NCBI RefSeq assembly: GCF_000176035.2
Contig: NC_015675.1
Location: forward strand, 3,476,001 to 3,540,000
Direction: 5' to 3'
From: Mesorhizobium opportunistum WSM2075
GTDB lineage: Bacteria > Pseudomonadota > Alphaproteobacteria > Rhizobiales > Rhizobiaceae
DNA length: 64,000 nucleotides
Part shown: piece by piece, positions 1 to 7,738 of the stretch
How the letters are laid out: each line of letters opens with the position of its first letter
Position numbering within the stretch: position 1 is the first letter of the stretch
The notes under the pieces: generated by a model
Told to the model about the DNA's origin: nothing
Seen by the model: the letters and a program-made list of their open reading frames with translations, nothing else
Databases searched by the model: none
Program-made: the position numbers and the translations under genes

Positions 1-1115
1 TGCTGCTCCAGCCCCCGTTTGAGGTTCCAGGCAACGCGTTCGGAGTGATCCTCTTTGGGGTATAGTTGTAGCGGTTCGTACACCGGGGATGCGCCAGGAT
101 TGAGCGATTGCGACACAGCCGGCGCCTTTGTGCCGACCGGTCCTGGGTCACAAAGACCTGCCTTCTTCGGATCGAGCTCGATGGCCTTGCGGCAATCGGC
201 GACTGCACCGACGGTGTTGCCGCTGCGAGCGCGCGTGAGCGAACGGCCGAAATAGGCGTCGGCGTCCGTCGGTTTGAGGGCGATCACCTTGTCGAAATCG
301 GCGATGGCGCGGTCGTCGTCGCCGCTGTTGGTCAAGGCAACGGCTCTGTTGTAATAGCCGTCGATGCTGGTGGAATCGAGCCCGACCGCCCGATCGGCGT
401 CTGCAAAGGCACGAGCCCAGTCGCTCTTGGCGATCCAGGCGGCGCTGCGACTGGCATAGGCATCCACGCTCTCGGGATCGAAGCCCGTGGCCGCGTCGAA
501 ATCGGCGATGGCAAGGTCGAAGTCGCCCCTGGAAGCGCGGGCTATGCCGCGGTTGACATACGCCTGGACATCCCGCGGATCGCTCCGGATCGCCTCGCCA
601 TATTCGGTGATCGCCCGGTCATGGTCGCCCTTTTGCTGCCAGACCACGCCAAGATTGTTGTGCGCTTTGCCATTGTTCGGATCGGCCGCGATCGCCTGTT
701 CGAAATCGATAATGGCCGCGTCGGTCTTGCCTTTGCGGAAGAAGGCCAGGCCACGGCTGTAGTAGGGATCACTCGAGTCCGGCTCGAGACTGATGGTGAC
801 GTTGAAGTCAGCAATGGCGCGGTCGTTTTCCCCCTTGTTGTACCAGGCAGTCCCGCGGTTGAAATAGGCGATAACGCGGTTCCGCGACGACTCCGTCTTG
901 TCCTCGGCAATCGGCGTGCAGGCGGCAATGAGTTGGTCGGCATCGACCTTGCCGTCGCTGAAGCAGACGGCGTAGTCCTTGCCGGCGCCGAGCGCGGCCG
1001 TGTTCAGTGCGAGAAAAGCGGCAAGGCCTGCCGGCCACCCTCGGCGCAAAGCTCTCGCCAGCAAGCACGATCCGATCGCGGCGGCGACCAGTCCCGCAGC
1101 CTTCCAGCTCACCAT
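1..1115 (-). CDS. TPR-repeat protein, C-terminus cut by window edge
   Basis: An open frame runs leftward from ATG at 1115 off the window edge (at least 371 codons). A GGAGG lies about 9 nt before the ATG. The first 44 residues form an Arg-containing hydrophobic stretch, a signal peptide or membrane anchor. About seven tetratricopeptide repeats follow, with recurrent NRG, RAIADF and DP signatures (for example NRGTAWYNKGENDRAIADF). TPR arrays are protein-binding scaffolds, so this is probably an envelope-associated adaptor; no catalytic domain is seen. A GAAC-N7-GAAC LexA-type box lies 55-69 bp upstream and may make it damage inducible. The partner is unknown. Confidence 0.85.
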   Translation of the reverse strand, partial: MVSWKAAGLVAAAIGSCLLARALRRGWPAGLAAFLALNTAALGAGKDYAVCFSDGKVDADQLIAACTPIAEDKTESSRNRVIAYFNRGTAWYNKGENDRAIADFNVTISLEPDSSDPYYSRGLAFFRKGKTDAAIIDFEQAIAADPNNGKAHNNLGVVWQQKGDHDRAITEYGEAIRSDPRDVQAYVNRGIARASRGDFDLAIADFDAATGFDPESVDAYASRSAAWIAKSDWARAFADADRAVGLDSTSIDGYYNRAVALTNSGDDDRAIADFDKVIALKPTDADAYFGRSLTRARSGNTVGAVADCRKAIELDPKKAGLCDPGPVGTKAPAVSQSLNPGASPVYEPLQLYPKEDHSERVAWNLKRGLEQ

Positions 1116-1169
1116 TCGCCGGTCCTCCCCCGAAAACCTTTGATCCGTTTCAATGACAATCGACTTATT

Positions 1170-1184
1170 GTTCTTTATTTGTTC
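1170..1184 (-). promoter_or_regulatory. Candidate LexA (SOS) box of alphaproteobacterial type
   Basis: The minus strand reads GAACAAATAAAGAAC, an exact GAAC-N7-GAAC direct repeat, the consensus known for LexA in Rhizobiales and other alphaproteobacteria. It sits 55 bp upstream of the TPR-protein start, inside a plausible promoter (TTGCAT, 17 nt, AACAAT on the minus strand). The divergent methyltransferase starts 170 bp away on the other side. Chance occurrence of an 8-base fixed pattern is possible, but its position is suggestive. Confidence 0.5.
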
Positions 1185-1354
1185 CAAAAATGCAAGCATA
1201 AATTGCAATACAGCTGAGACGATCGGCACTTCCTGGTGCTCGCACCCCTTTCGGAGGCCCTATTTAGTGCCGATCTGAGCTTCTCGGTTAACGGCCCGGC
1301 AATGGTTGCGTGCAAAGGTCACCCGGAGGGATCATTGGGGTGCTTGGCTTGCTC

Positions 1355-2035
1355 ATGTCTAAAAGTGAAACCCTTTCGAGCGCCAATGAGAGCGGGATTC
1401 TGTCCGCGGCCCGAAAGCGTGAAATCCTGATCGACCTGCGCGAAGGCTTCTTTCGTGTGTGTGCGTTGGCCTTTGCTGGCATGTTCGTCTACCGCGGCGT
1501 ATCCCATCTCATCGAGGATCCGACCCGACTCAACATTGCGTTGCTGGCAATCTCCGAGGTGCTCACCTTCACATGGCTGATGCTGTCGCGGCGCCCGGTG
1601 ACACGCGACTGGAACCCGCTCACCGTGATTGTCACCATGATTGCCAGTTTTGGCGCCGGCTTCATCACGCTGGAACCGGGAGCGGCCATCATTCCGGTGT
1701 ATGTCGCAGCCCCGCTGCAGATACTGGCGGTGTCGTTTGTCATTTGGGGGAAAGCATCGCTGGGGCGTTCGTTTGCCTTGCTGCCCGGCAATCGCGGCGT
1801 GATGACCGGCGGTGCCTACCGCCTGGTACGGCATCCAATCTATGCCGGCTACCTTGCCGGCCATATCCTGTTCCTGCTGTCGGCCTTCTCCTTCTACAAT
1901 CTCGCTGTCTACGCCGTGATAACCTATCTTCAGCTTTACCGAATCCTGCGTGAAGAGGCCCTGCTGGCGGCGTTGCCGGAATACCGCGACTACATGAGCC
2001 GCGTGCGCTACAGGCTGTTCTACGGGATCGCCTGA
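1355..2035 (+). CDS. Isoprenylcysteine carboxyl methyltransferase-like membrane methyltransferase
   Basis: A 226-residue integral membrane protein with about five or six hydrophobic helices. The C-terminal half carries the ICMT/PEMT-type SAM-binding signature: GAYRLVRHPIYAGYL, then a terminal REE-LLAALPEYRDYMSRVRYR segment. Proteins of this superfamily methylate prenylcysteine, phospholipid or small membrane-associated substrates; the bacterial substrate cannot be read from sequence. ATG at 1355 was chosen because it begins a normal polar N-terminus; an in-frame GTG at 1310 would add 15 residues. It stands alone, divergent from the TPR gene. Confidence 0.8.
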   Translation: MSKSETLSSANESGILSAARKREILIDLREGFFRVCALAFAGMFVYRGVSHLIEDPTRLNIALLAISEVLTFTWLMLSRRPVTRDWNPLTVIVTMIASFGAGFITLEPGAAIIPVYVAAPLQILAVSFVIWGKASLGRSFALLPGNRGVMTGGAYRLVRHPIYAGYLAGHILFLLSAFSFYNLAVYAVITYLQLYRILREEALLAALPEYRDYMSRVRYRLFYGIA

Positions 2036-2388
2036 TAGTTCCCGTCCCAGACGGAAGCCAAACTGCTTCGGACTGACTGAGGCCGTTTGGAATCTTTTGC
2101 CCTGGCCGGCATTGGAAAGCGTTTTCCGCGCTTGCGGTGCCTAAGGACATGGCGCCCGCGTCAGCTCTGCCTGCTGATCGCACACCGCTGAGGCCAGAGT
2201 GCCGGGATCCTGGCCCGCCGGTTGGAAAGCCCGCCGCCCAGGCGGGCTCTCTGCGTTTCTCGATGCCGGTTGTTGCCGTGGCATCAAGCCATCCGGCGGA
2301 ACGCAAATGCCCCAGAGGCGTTCATCTCCAGGCAACATCGCCAAGCGTGACGTGAGATCGGCACGCAGGCGCACAGGGAGCGGGAACC
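2036..2388. other. 353-bp non-coding stretch with one strong hairpin
   Basis: No convincing gene was found on either strand. The only clear structure is a perfect 8-bp stem, AGCCCGCC/GGCGGGCT at 2228-2248, with a five-base loop. It is followed by TCTCTGCGTTTCT on the plus strand and by TTTCC on the minus strand, so it could be a weak terminator in either direction. It probably ends the methyltransferase transcript. Confidence 0.4.
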
Positions 2389-2553
2389 ATGAGCTTAGGC
2401 ACCATACTCATCATCATTCTTGTCATTGCGCTGCTTGGCGGCTTCAGCGGGCTCGGCGGCGGACCGTTCTACGGAACCGGTTATTATGGTGGCGGCGGGC
2501 TCGGCCTTGTGCTGCTGATCATCATCATCCTTGTTCTGCTCGGGCGTATCTAG
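2389..2553 (+). CDS. DUF3309 family small membrane protein
   Basis: A 54-residue ORF that begins MSLGTILIIILVIALLGG, followed by a glycine/tyrosine-rich loop (GTGYYGGGG) and a second hydrophobic stretch ending ILVLLGRI. This hydrophobic-Gly/Tyr-hydrophobic layout and length match DUF3309, a small inner-membrane protein family common in Rhizobiales and often stress or envelope linked; its function is not established. ATG at 2389 has GGGAG 9-13 nt upstream. It is short, but the family pattern is unmistakable. Confidence 0.85.
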   Translation: MSLGTILIIILVIALLGGFSGLGGGPFYGTGYYGGGGLGLVLLIIIILVLLGRI

Positions 2554-2680
2554 CGGTGCGGTTCCGCCGTCGTCAGTCGCTCGCATTCTCGTGACCCCAT
2601 CGGCAGGGCCGCGCACCGCATTGTGATGAAAGCAGGCCGGCTTGTGATCCGGCATTTCGTGCGACTGAGGTATGGTGATT

Positions 2681-2776
2681 TCGGTCCACACCCCCCGTGG
2701 AAACAAGAGGAGAGGGTCCCACCCCTTGTCCTCCTCCAAGGCCCGCCCCGGCATCCCGGAGCGGGCTTTCTTTTTT
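2681..2776 (+). ncRNA. Candidate trans-acting sRNA with anti-Shine-Dalgarno motif
   Basis: Three RNA elements follow in order. Hairpin 1 is TCCAC/GTGGA (2685-2701) with a loop of one A and six C. Hairpin 2 is ACAAG/CTTGT (2703-2729), enclosing GGGT/ACCC. A single-stranded CCTCCTCC (2730-2737) then precedes a GC-rich terminator, GCCCGC/GCGGGC (2741-2766), with the T tract TTTCTTTTTT. C-rich loops and CCUCCUCC anti-Shine-Dalgarno motifs ahead of a rho-independent terminator are the hallmark of alphaproteobacterial regulatory RNAs of the alpha-r14/CcsR type. The 5' end is estimated and no clear promoter was recognised. The alternative is only a 3' UTR and terminator for the DUF3309 gene. Confidence 0.5.
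2741..2776 (+). terminator. Rho-independent terminator
   Basis: Stem GCCCGC/GCGGGC with an inner CCGG/CCGG stem, followed by TTTCTTTTTT. It ends the candidate small RNA and/or the DUF3309 transcript and isolates the GntR operon downstream. Confidence 0.8.
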
Positions 2777-2882
2777 CGCCTAGCGGTGTGTCGTCCGCGA
2801 TCGCGGACACTTTCTGGCAGAGCGCTACGAGGCCTTCCTTCATGGCGGTCCGTATCGTCGAGAAACATCCACCTGCCAATCG

Positions 2883-2939
2883 TTGACACAATTGCCGCAT
2901 CGAGATATTGAACAGGACTATACAGGTTTACTGAACAGG
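2883..2939 (+). promoter_or_regulatory. Promoter and possible operator of the GntR operon
   Basis: A -35 TTGACA (2883-2888) and a -10 TATTGA (2906-2911) are separated by exactly 17 nt. Between the -10 and the start codon at 2947 the pentamer ACAGG occurs three times (2912, 2922, 2935). These could be sites for the autogenous UTRA regulator. The promoter match is strong; the operator role is inference. Confidence 0.6.
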
Positions 2940-2946
2940 TACGCAT

Positions 2947-3672
2947 ATGAAGCGGCGCGCGGTTCAATTGTCTCCCGGCACGGGAAAGCCCGAGCAGATC
3001 GCCACCGTTCTCGAACATGAAATCCGTTCCGGCGTGCTCGGCTTCGGCGACCGGCTGCAAAGCGAGAACGAGCTCGTCCAGCGCTTCTCCGTCAGCCGCA
3101 ACACGGTCCGCAAGGGGCTCGAGGAGCTGTCCAGCCGCGGGCTGATCACCACAAAGGTCGGCATCGGTTCCTTCGTCACTTTCGATGGCAAGCCGGTCGA
3201 CGATGCCATCGGCTGGTCGCGGGCGCTGGCCAATGCCGGCGCCAATGCCGAGACGCGGACGCTGCGGCTGGAGGTTATCGAGGACGCCGATCTGGCTGCC
3301 ATGCTGGAGATCGAAAGCCCGTTCTTCATTGCCGTCGACCGGGTGCGCACCAATGCCAGCGACGGCCATGCAATCTCCATCGAGCGCAGCCGCCTGCCGT
3401 TATCGCCCGAGCTGGAAGACGTGCCGCTTCGCGGCCTGCGCGAAGGCTCGCTGCACCAGACGCTGCGCGCCGCCGGCCTCATTCCCGACCATGGCGAGGA
3501 ATGGGTGGGCATCGAGATGCTCAATGCGGAGGACGCCGCCATCCTCGGCTGCCCGCAAGGTACGCCTTTCCTGCGCGGCCGCCGATTGACCCGCGCCGCC
3601 GATGACCGGCCGATCGAATATGTCACCAGCCTGCTCAACCCGGCGCATTTCGCGCTGCATATGAGGTTCTGA
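2947..3672 (+). CDS. GntR-family regulator, HutC/UTRA subfamily
   Basis: 241 residues. The N-terminal winged helix-turn-helix (about residues 15-80) contains LQSENELVQRFSVSRNTVRKG and GLITTKVGIGSFV, classical for GntR. The rest is a UTRA ligand-binding domain with the typical IEYVTSLLNP near the C-terminus. HutC-type regulators sense small metabolites, often the substrate or product of the operon they repress. It is the first gene of a seven-gene plus-strand array, 3 nt before the ADP-ribosylglycohydrolase-like gene and behind its own promoter, so it probably regulates its own operon. Confidence 0.93.
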   Translation: MKRRAVQLSPGTGKPEQIATVLEHEIRSGVLGFGDRLQSENELVQRFSVSRNTVRKGLEELSSRGLITTKVGIGSFVTFDGKPVDDAIGWSRALANAGANAETRTLRLEVIEDADLAAMLEIESPFFIAVDRVRTNASDGHAISIERSRLPLSPELEDVPLRGLREGSLHQTLRAAGLIPDHGEEWVGIEMLNAEDAAILGCPQGTPFLRGRRLTRAADDRPIEYVTSLLNPAHFALHMRF

Positions 3673-3675
3673 GCG

Positions 3676-4725
3676 ATGCCGGATAGCACGACACTCGATC
3701 GGGCGATGGGCGCGTTTGTCGGCGGAGCGCTGGGCGACGCGCTCGGCATGCCGACGCAGCTTCTGTCACCGGCCCGGATTGCCGAACTCCACGGCCATGT
3801 CGAGGATTTCATCGCGCCTTTCGCCGACCATCCGGTGTCGAAGGGACTTCTGGCCGGAACCATTACCGACGATACCGAACAGGCGCTGCTGCTCGGCCGC
3901 ATCCTCGTCGAATCGGGCGAGCGCTTCGACCATGCGCGTTGGGTCAACGCGCTGCTCGACTGGGAGCGCGAGGTCAAGGTACGCGGCAGCTACGATCTCT
4001 TGGGGCCGTCGACCAAGCGCGCCATCGACGCCATCAACAATGGCGTGCCGGCGGAAGAGGCGGGGCGCAGTGGCGATACCAATGGCGCGGCCATGCGCAT
4101 CGCCCCGGTCGGCATCATGATGCCGCTGGAACCGCTGGACGCGTTCGTCGCCAAGGTAGCCGAAACCTGCCGCGCAACGCACAACACGTCGATCGCCATC
4201 GCCTCGGCCGCTGCCGTTGCGGCGGCCGTCAGCCGTGGCATCGCCGGTGGCGACTGGCGCGCCGCATCCGACAGCGCCGTCGCGGCGGCGAGGCGAGGGG
4301 CAACGCTCGGCCATTGGGTGACCGGTGGCGACATCGCAGCTCGCATTGTCTGGGCGCAGGATATCGTGCGCGGCAAGACGAAAAGGGATGCGATCCGGAT
4401 GATCATCGATCTGGTCGGCACCGGCGTCGCCAGCCAGGAATCGGTTCCGGCAGCCTTCGCTGTTCTGGAAGTCGCGGGCGGTGATCCCTGGCGGGCGGCG
4501 GTCATCAGTGCCAATCTCGGCGGCGATACCGACACGATCGGCGCCATCGCCGCCGGCATGGCGGGTGCCTGTGCCGGCTTCTCGCGATTGCCACGGCAGC
4601 GTGTCGCTGATCTCAAGGGCTTCGACATGGCGGACGTTCGCGCACTGGCAGCCGATCTCGTCGCGGCAAGGGTGGCAAGGAGCGGTGCGCAGAAAACGGG
4701 CTCCGGCAAGGACGCCGCGGCATGA
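3676..4725 (+). CDS. ADP-ribosylglycohydrolase family protein
   Basis: 349 residues, the usual length. Family metal-binding motifs are present: GDALG (residues 20-24), TDDT (64-67), GDTNGAAMR in the middle and GGDTDT (282-287). These acidic and threonine residues bind the two Mg ions that activate hydrolysis of N- or O-ribosyl bonds in DraG/ARH enzymes. No DraT partner or nitrogenase gene is near. Instead the gene overlaps a sugar kinase by ATGA and precedes an ABC importer, which points to a catabolic role such as cleaving a ribosylated small molecule. The exact substrate is unknown. Confidence 0.9.
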   Translation: MPDSTTLDRAMGAFVGGALGDALGMPTQLLSPARIAELHGHVEDFIAPFADHPVSKGLLAGTITDDTEQALLLGRILVESGERFDHARWVNALLDWEREVKVRGSYDLLGPSTKRAIDAINNGVPAEEAGRSGDTNGAAMRIAPVGIMMPLEPLDAFVAKVAETCRATHNTSIAIASAAAVAAAVSRGIAGGDWRAASDSAVAAARRGATLGHWVTGGDIAARIVWAQDIVRGKTKRDAIRMIIDLVGTGVASQESVPAAFAVLEVAGGDPWRAAVISANLGGDTDTIGAIAAGMAGACAGFSRLPRQRVADLKGFDMADVRALAADLVAARVARSGAQKTGSGKDAAA

Positions 4726-5699
4726 GCGGGCGTCTCGTCCATGTCGGCAGCGCGGTGGTCGATCATGTCTACCGCATCGATGCCTTGCCGACGCCAGGCA
4801 CCGAGAAGACCGCGTCGAGCTACGCGCAGGTCGCCGGCGGCGGTTTCAACATGATGGTCGCGGCCAGCCGCACAGGCATGAAGGTGGTGTTCGGCGGGCA
4901 GCTCGGCAGCGGACCGAATGGCGACTTCCTGTGCGCGGCCTTTGCCACGGAGGGGATCGAGACCCTGACACCGCCATCGCCGGTCATGGACAGCGGCAAT
5001 TGCGTCGCCATGATCTCGAGCGACGCCGAACGCACGTTCGTGTCGTGGCCGGGGGCGGAGAGCACTCTCAGCCTCGACATGATGACGCCGGTGTCGGTGG
5101 CACCGGGGGATTGGGTGTTCACGTCAGGCTATACGCTGAGCTATCCCAACAGCCGCGACGCACTCACCGACTGGATCGAGGCGCTGCCGGCGCAAACGCC
5201 TTTTGTCTTTGATCCGACACCGATCGTCTCAGACATTCCACGCCCCATCCTGTCGCGGGTGCTTGCCCGCACGACATGGCTGAGCTGCAACATGACGGAA
5301 GCGGTCGAGATTGCCGGTCAGGGCGATGTCGAGAGCCTCGCGACTCGGCTGCTTGCCGATCATTGTCCTCGGGCCGATGGTGTCGTCATCCGCAGCGCCG
5401 CCAAGGGCTGCCATATCAGGTTGGCAACGGGTTCGGCCCAAACCATTCCAGGTTTCAAGGTGGCGGCGGTCGACACCAACGGCGCCGGCGACACCCATAT
5501 CGGCGCTTTCGTCAGTGCGCTGTCGCGCGGCGTGCACTGCTTTGAGGCAGCGCGCTACGCCAATGCGGCGGCCGCCATTTCGGTTACCCGCCATGGCGGC
5601 TCGTCGGCGCCAAACGATGCGGAAATCCAGACTTTCCTGAGCCAGGCCGCCGCGACCGGCACGCCGGGCCAGAACCAGAAGGCCCATCAGACAGCCTGA
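4722..5699 (+). CDS. PfkB-family carbohydrate kinase (ribokinase-like)
   Basis: 325 residues. The N-terminal PfkB signature GGGFNMMVAASRTG lies at about residues 43-56, and the C-terminal signature DTNGAGD at 251-257, with D257 as the expected catalytic base. Members phosphorylate ribose, nucleosides, fructose or related sugars with ATP. Its start overlaps the stop of the glycohydrolase gene (ATGA), so the two are translationally coupled. A sequential reaction is likely: cleavage of a glycosidic bond followed by phosphorylation of the released sugar. Specificity for ribose is inference from the neighbour. Confidence 0.9.
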   Translation: MSGRLVHVGSAVVDHVYRIDALPTPGTEKTASSYAQVAGGGFNMMVAASRTGMKVVFGGQLGSGPNGDFLCAAFATEGIETLTPPSPVMDSGNCVAMISSDAERTFVSWPGAESTLSLDMMTPVSVAPGDWVFTSGYTLSYPNSRDALTDWIEALPAQTPFVFDPTPIVSDIPRPILSRVLARTTWLSCNMTEAVEIAGQGDVESLATRLLADHCPRADGVVIRSAAKGCHIRLATGSAQTIPGFKVAAVDTNGAGDTHIGAFVSALSRGVHCFEAARYANAAAAISVTRHGGSSAPNDAEIQTFLSQAAATGTPGQNQKAHQTA

Positions 5700-5747
5700 A
5701 CAGCCTGACAAGCCCGGGAAGCGGGCAAACCAAAGAGAGGAACCAAC

Positions 5748-6809
5748 ATGCGCATGCCAAGACTGACTGCTCTCTTGACGGCGACCGCCGTCTTCACCAC
5801 CGCGCTCACGCTGGCCGCCAGTGCCGCCGAAGTGCATGTGCTCAACTGGAAGGGCTATGGCGCTGACGAGCCGTGGGCCGTCGAGGCCTTCGAAAAGGCG
5901 ACCGGCAACAAGGTCGTCAACGATTTCTTCAATTCCGAACAGGAAATGCTGACCAAGATCCGGACCAATCCCGGTCTCTATGACGTGGTCATGATCAACG
6001 CCGCTTTCAACGACCAGGCGATGGCGGAAAAGCTGATCCAGCCGATCGACACCTCGAAGCTGCCGAACTATGCCGACATCAGCAAGGACAAGGCCGGTTC
6101 GCCAATGCTCGACCATGACGGCAAGGTCTATGGTGTGCCGTGGGTGTGGGGCCTGACGGCGCTCGCCATCAATGAAAAATCCTTCGACAAGCCGCCGACC
6201 AGCATCGCCGAAATGTGGGATCCCGCACACAAGGGCCGTGTCGTCATCCGCGACGACGCCGTCGAGGCGGTGCAGTTCGGCGCCATCGCCACCGGCCAGA
6301 ACATCAACGACATCAAGGACATGGACGCGGTCAAGACGAAGCTCACCTCGCTGATGCCGCAGATCAAGACTTTCTGGAGTTCGGAAAACGACTGGAACCA
6401 GATGGTCGCCTCCAACCAGATCGACATCGGCACCTACTGGAGCGGCTCGGCCGACCGCGCCAAGACGCACTTCAAGCTGCCGGTCTCGCTGGTCATTCCG
6501 CAGGAAGGCGCCGTCGCCTGGCTCGATGCGTTTTCCATTCCGGTCGGTTCCAAGAATGTCGCGGGCGCGGAGGCTTTCATCAACTACATGATCGACCCGA
6601 AATTCTATGTCGAATGGGTCACCAAGGTCGGCGCGCCCGTGTCGGCCAACACCAAGGCGGTGGACGCGCTGCCCGAGGATGCCTTCAACCGCAAGGTGAT
6701 GGGCGATCCCGAGGTCGCCAAGCGCATCCAATTCCAGGCGCCGATCACCGACAAACAGCGCGAAGCCTATCTGGCGCTGTGGCAGCAGCTCAAGGTCGAC
6801 GTGAAGTAA
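5748..6809 (+). CDS. Periplasmic solute-binding protein, spermidine/putrescine (PotD) type
   Basis: 353 residues with a Sec signal peptide (cleavage likely after ASAA, about residue 26). The mature start EVHVLNWKGY is characteristic of the PotD/PotF family. It delivers a ligand to the two permeases encoded next. PotD-type proteins bind polyamines, but relatives bind other cationic or sugar-like compounds, and the kinase and glycohydrolase upstream argue against a simple polyamine. RBS AGAGAGGAA lies 6-9 nt before the ATG. A hairpin follows the stop. Confidence 0.9.
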   Translation: MRMPRLTALLTATAVFTTALTLAASAAEVHVLNWKGYGADEPWAVEAFEKATGNKVVNDFFNSEQEMLTKIRTNPGLYDVVMINAAFNDQAMAEKLIQPIDTSKLPNYADISKDKAGSPMLDHDGKVYGVPWVWGLTALAINEKSFDKPPTSIAEMWDPAHKGRVVIRDDAVEAVQFGAIATGQNINDIKDMDAVKTKLTSLMPQIKTFWSSENDWNQMVASNQIDIGTYWSGSADRAKTHFKLPVSLVIPQEGAVAWLDAFSIPVGSKNVAGAEAFINYMIDPKFYVEWVTKVGAPVSANTKAVDALPEDAFNRKVMGDPEVAKRIQFQAPITDKQREAYLALWQQLKVDVK

Positions 6810-6828
6810 ATAGCAGACGTCAGGGCCG

Positions 6829-6847
6829 GCCGGCGATCTTCGCCGGC
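6829..6847 (+). terminator. Hairpin after solute-binding-protein gene
   Basis: Perfect 8-bp stem GCCGGCGA/TCGCCGGC with a three-base loop, possibly extended by outer CAGGGC/GCCCTG pairing. There is no clean T tract, so it is more likely an mRNA-stabilising or partial-termination element within the operon. Confidence 0.5.
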
Positions 6848-6874
6848 TGGTTCTTCAGCCCTGGGGAGGAGTGC

Positions 6875-7738
6875 ATGATGGCAGGTGCGGCCGCGTCGCG
6901 CAGCGGGCTGAAATCGGCGCTGCCGCTACTGGCGCCAGCCTATCTCTGGCTGACCGTGGCGATCTTCCTGCCGCTCTCGGCCATGGTCTTCTTCTCCTTC
7001 ATGACCGACCTGCCGCTGTCGGGAAAGCCGTGGGCCTTCACTCTTGGCAACTATGCCGCCTTCTTCTCGCAAAGCCTCTATTTGACGCTGCTGCTGGCGT
7101 CGCTGCGCCTCGGCCTCGAGGTGACGCTGTGGTGCATCGTCATCGGCTATCCCGCGGCCTATGTGCTGGCCAAGGTGCTGAAGGGCCGCAGCCGCGAGGC
7201 GATTTTTCTCCTCGTCATCCTGCCGTTCTGGTCTAATGGGCTGGTGCGGATCTTCTCCTGGGCGATGGTGCTGCGCGAGGGCGGCATCCTCGATACGGCG
7301 CTCAACGCGGTGCTGCCGTTCAAGATCAACATCGATCTGATGTATTCCTATCCAGCCGTCATCATCGGGCTGGTGCACTCCTACGTGCCCTACATGGTGC
7401 TGACCTGCTATCTCACTCTGCAGGCCATCGACGACTCGCTGATCGAGGCCGGGCGCTCGCTCGGCGCCTCACGGCTGCAGGTGCTGAAGCGGGTGATCAT
7501 CCCGCTGTCGATGCCGGGACTGGTGGCGGGCGCGGCGCTCATCTTCGTGCCGGTTGTCGGCTCGTTCATGGAGCCGCGCATTCTGGGCGGCCGCACCGGA
7601 ACCTTCTACGGCACGGTGATCGAGGACCAGTTCGTCGCCGTGTTCAACTGGCCGCTGGGCGCGGCACTCTCCTTCATCCTGCTGGCCGTCGTGCTGGTTA
7701 TCCTGGCGGTTGCCTCTCCGGTGTTGCGGAGGGCCTGA
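6875..7738 (+). CDS. ABC transporter permease (PotB type)
   Basis: 287 residues with six predicted membrane helices. A cytoplasmic EAA loop near residues 190-210 (DSLIEAGRSLGASRLQVLKRVIIPLSMPG) contacts the ATPase. The start is ATG 6875 just behind GGGGAGGAG; a second ATG follows directly at 6878. The open frame extends further upstream only because it shadows the binding-protein gene. The stop overlaps the start of the next permease by one base. Confidence 0.92.
   Translation: MMAGAAASRSGLKSALPLLAPAYLWLTVAIFLPLSAMVFFSFMTDLPLSGKPWAFTLGNYAAFFSQSLYLTLLLASLRLGLEVTLWCIVIGYPAAYVLAKVLKGRSREAIFLLVILPFWSNGLVRIFSWAMVLREGGILDTALNAVLPFKINIDLMYSYPAVIIGLVHSYVPYMVLTCYLTLQAIDDSLIEAGRSLGASRLQVLKRVIIPLSMPGLVAGAALIFVPVVGSFMEPRILGGRTGTFYGTVIEDQFVAVFNWPLGAALSFILLAVVLVILAVASPVLRRA

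Noticed and set aside
3676..4725. Dinitrogenase-reductase-activating glycohydrolase (draG)
   Set aside because: No draT or nif gene is near, and context with a kinase and importer points to catabolism.
4722..5699. Adenosine kinase or fructokinase assignment for the PfkB gene
   Set aside because: The motifs fit the whole PfkB family; substrate cannot be settled from sequence, so only the family is given.
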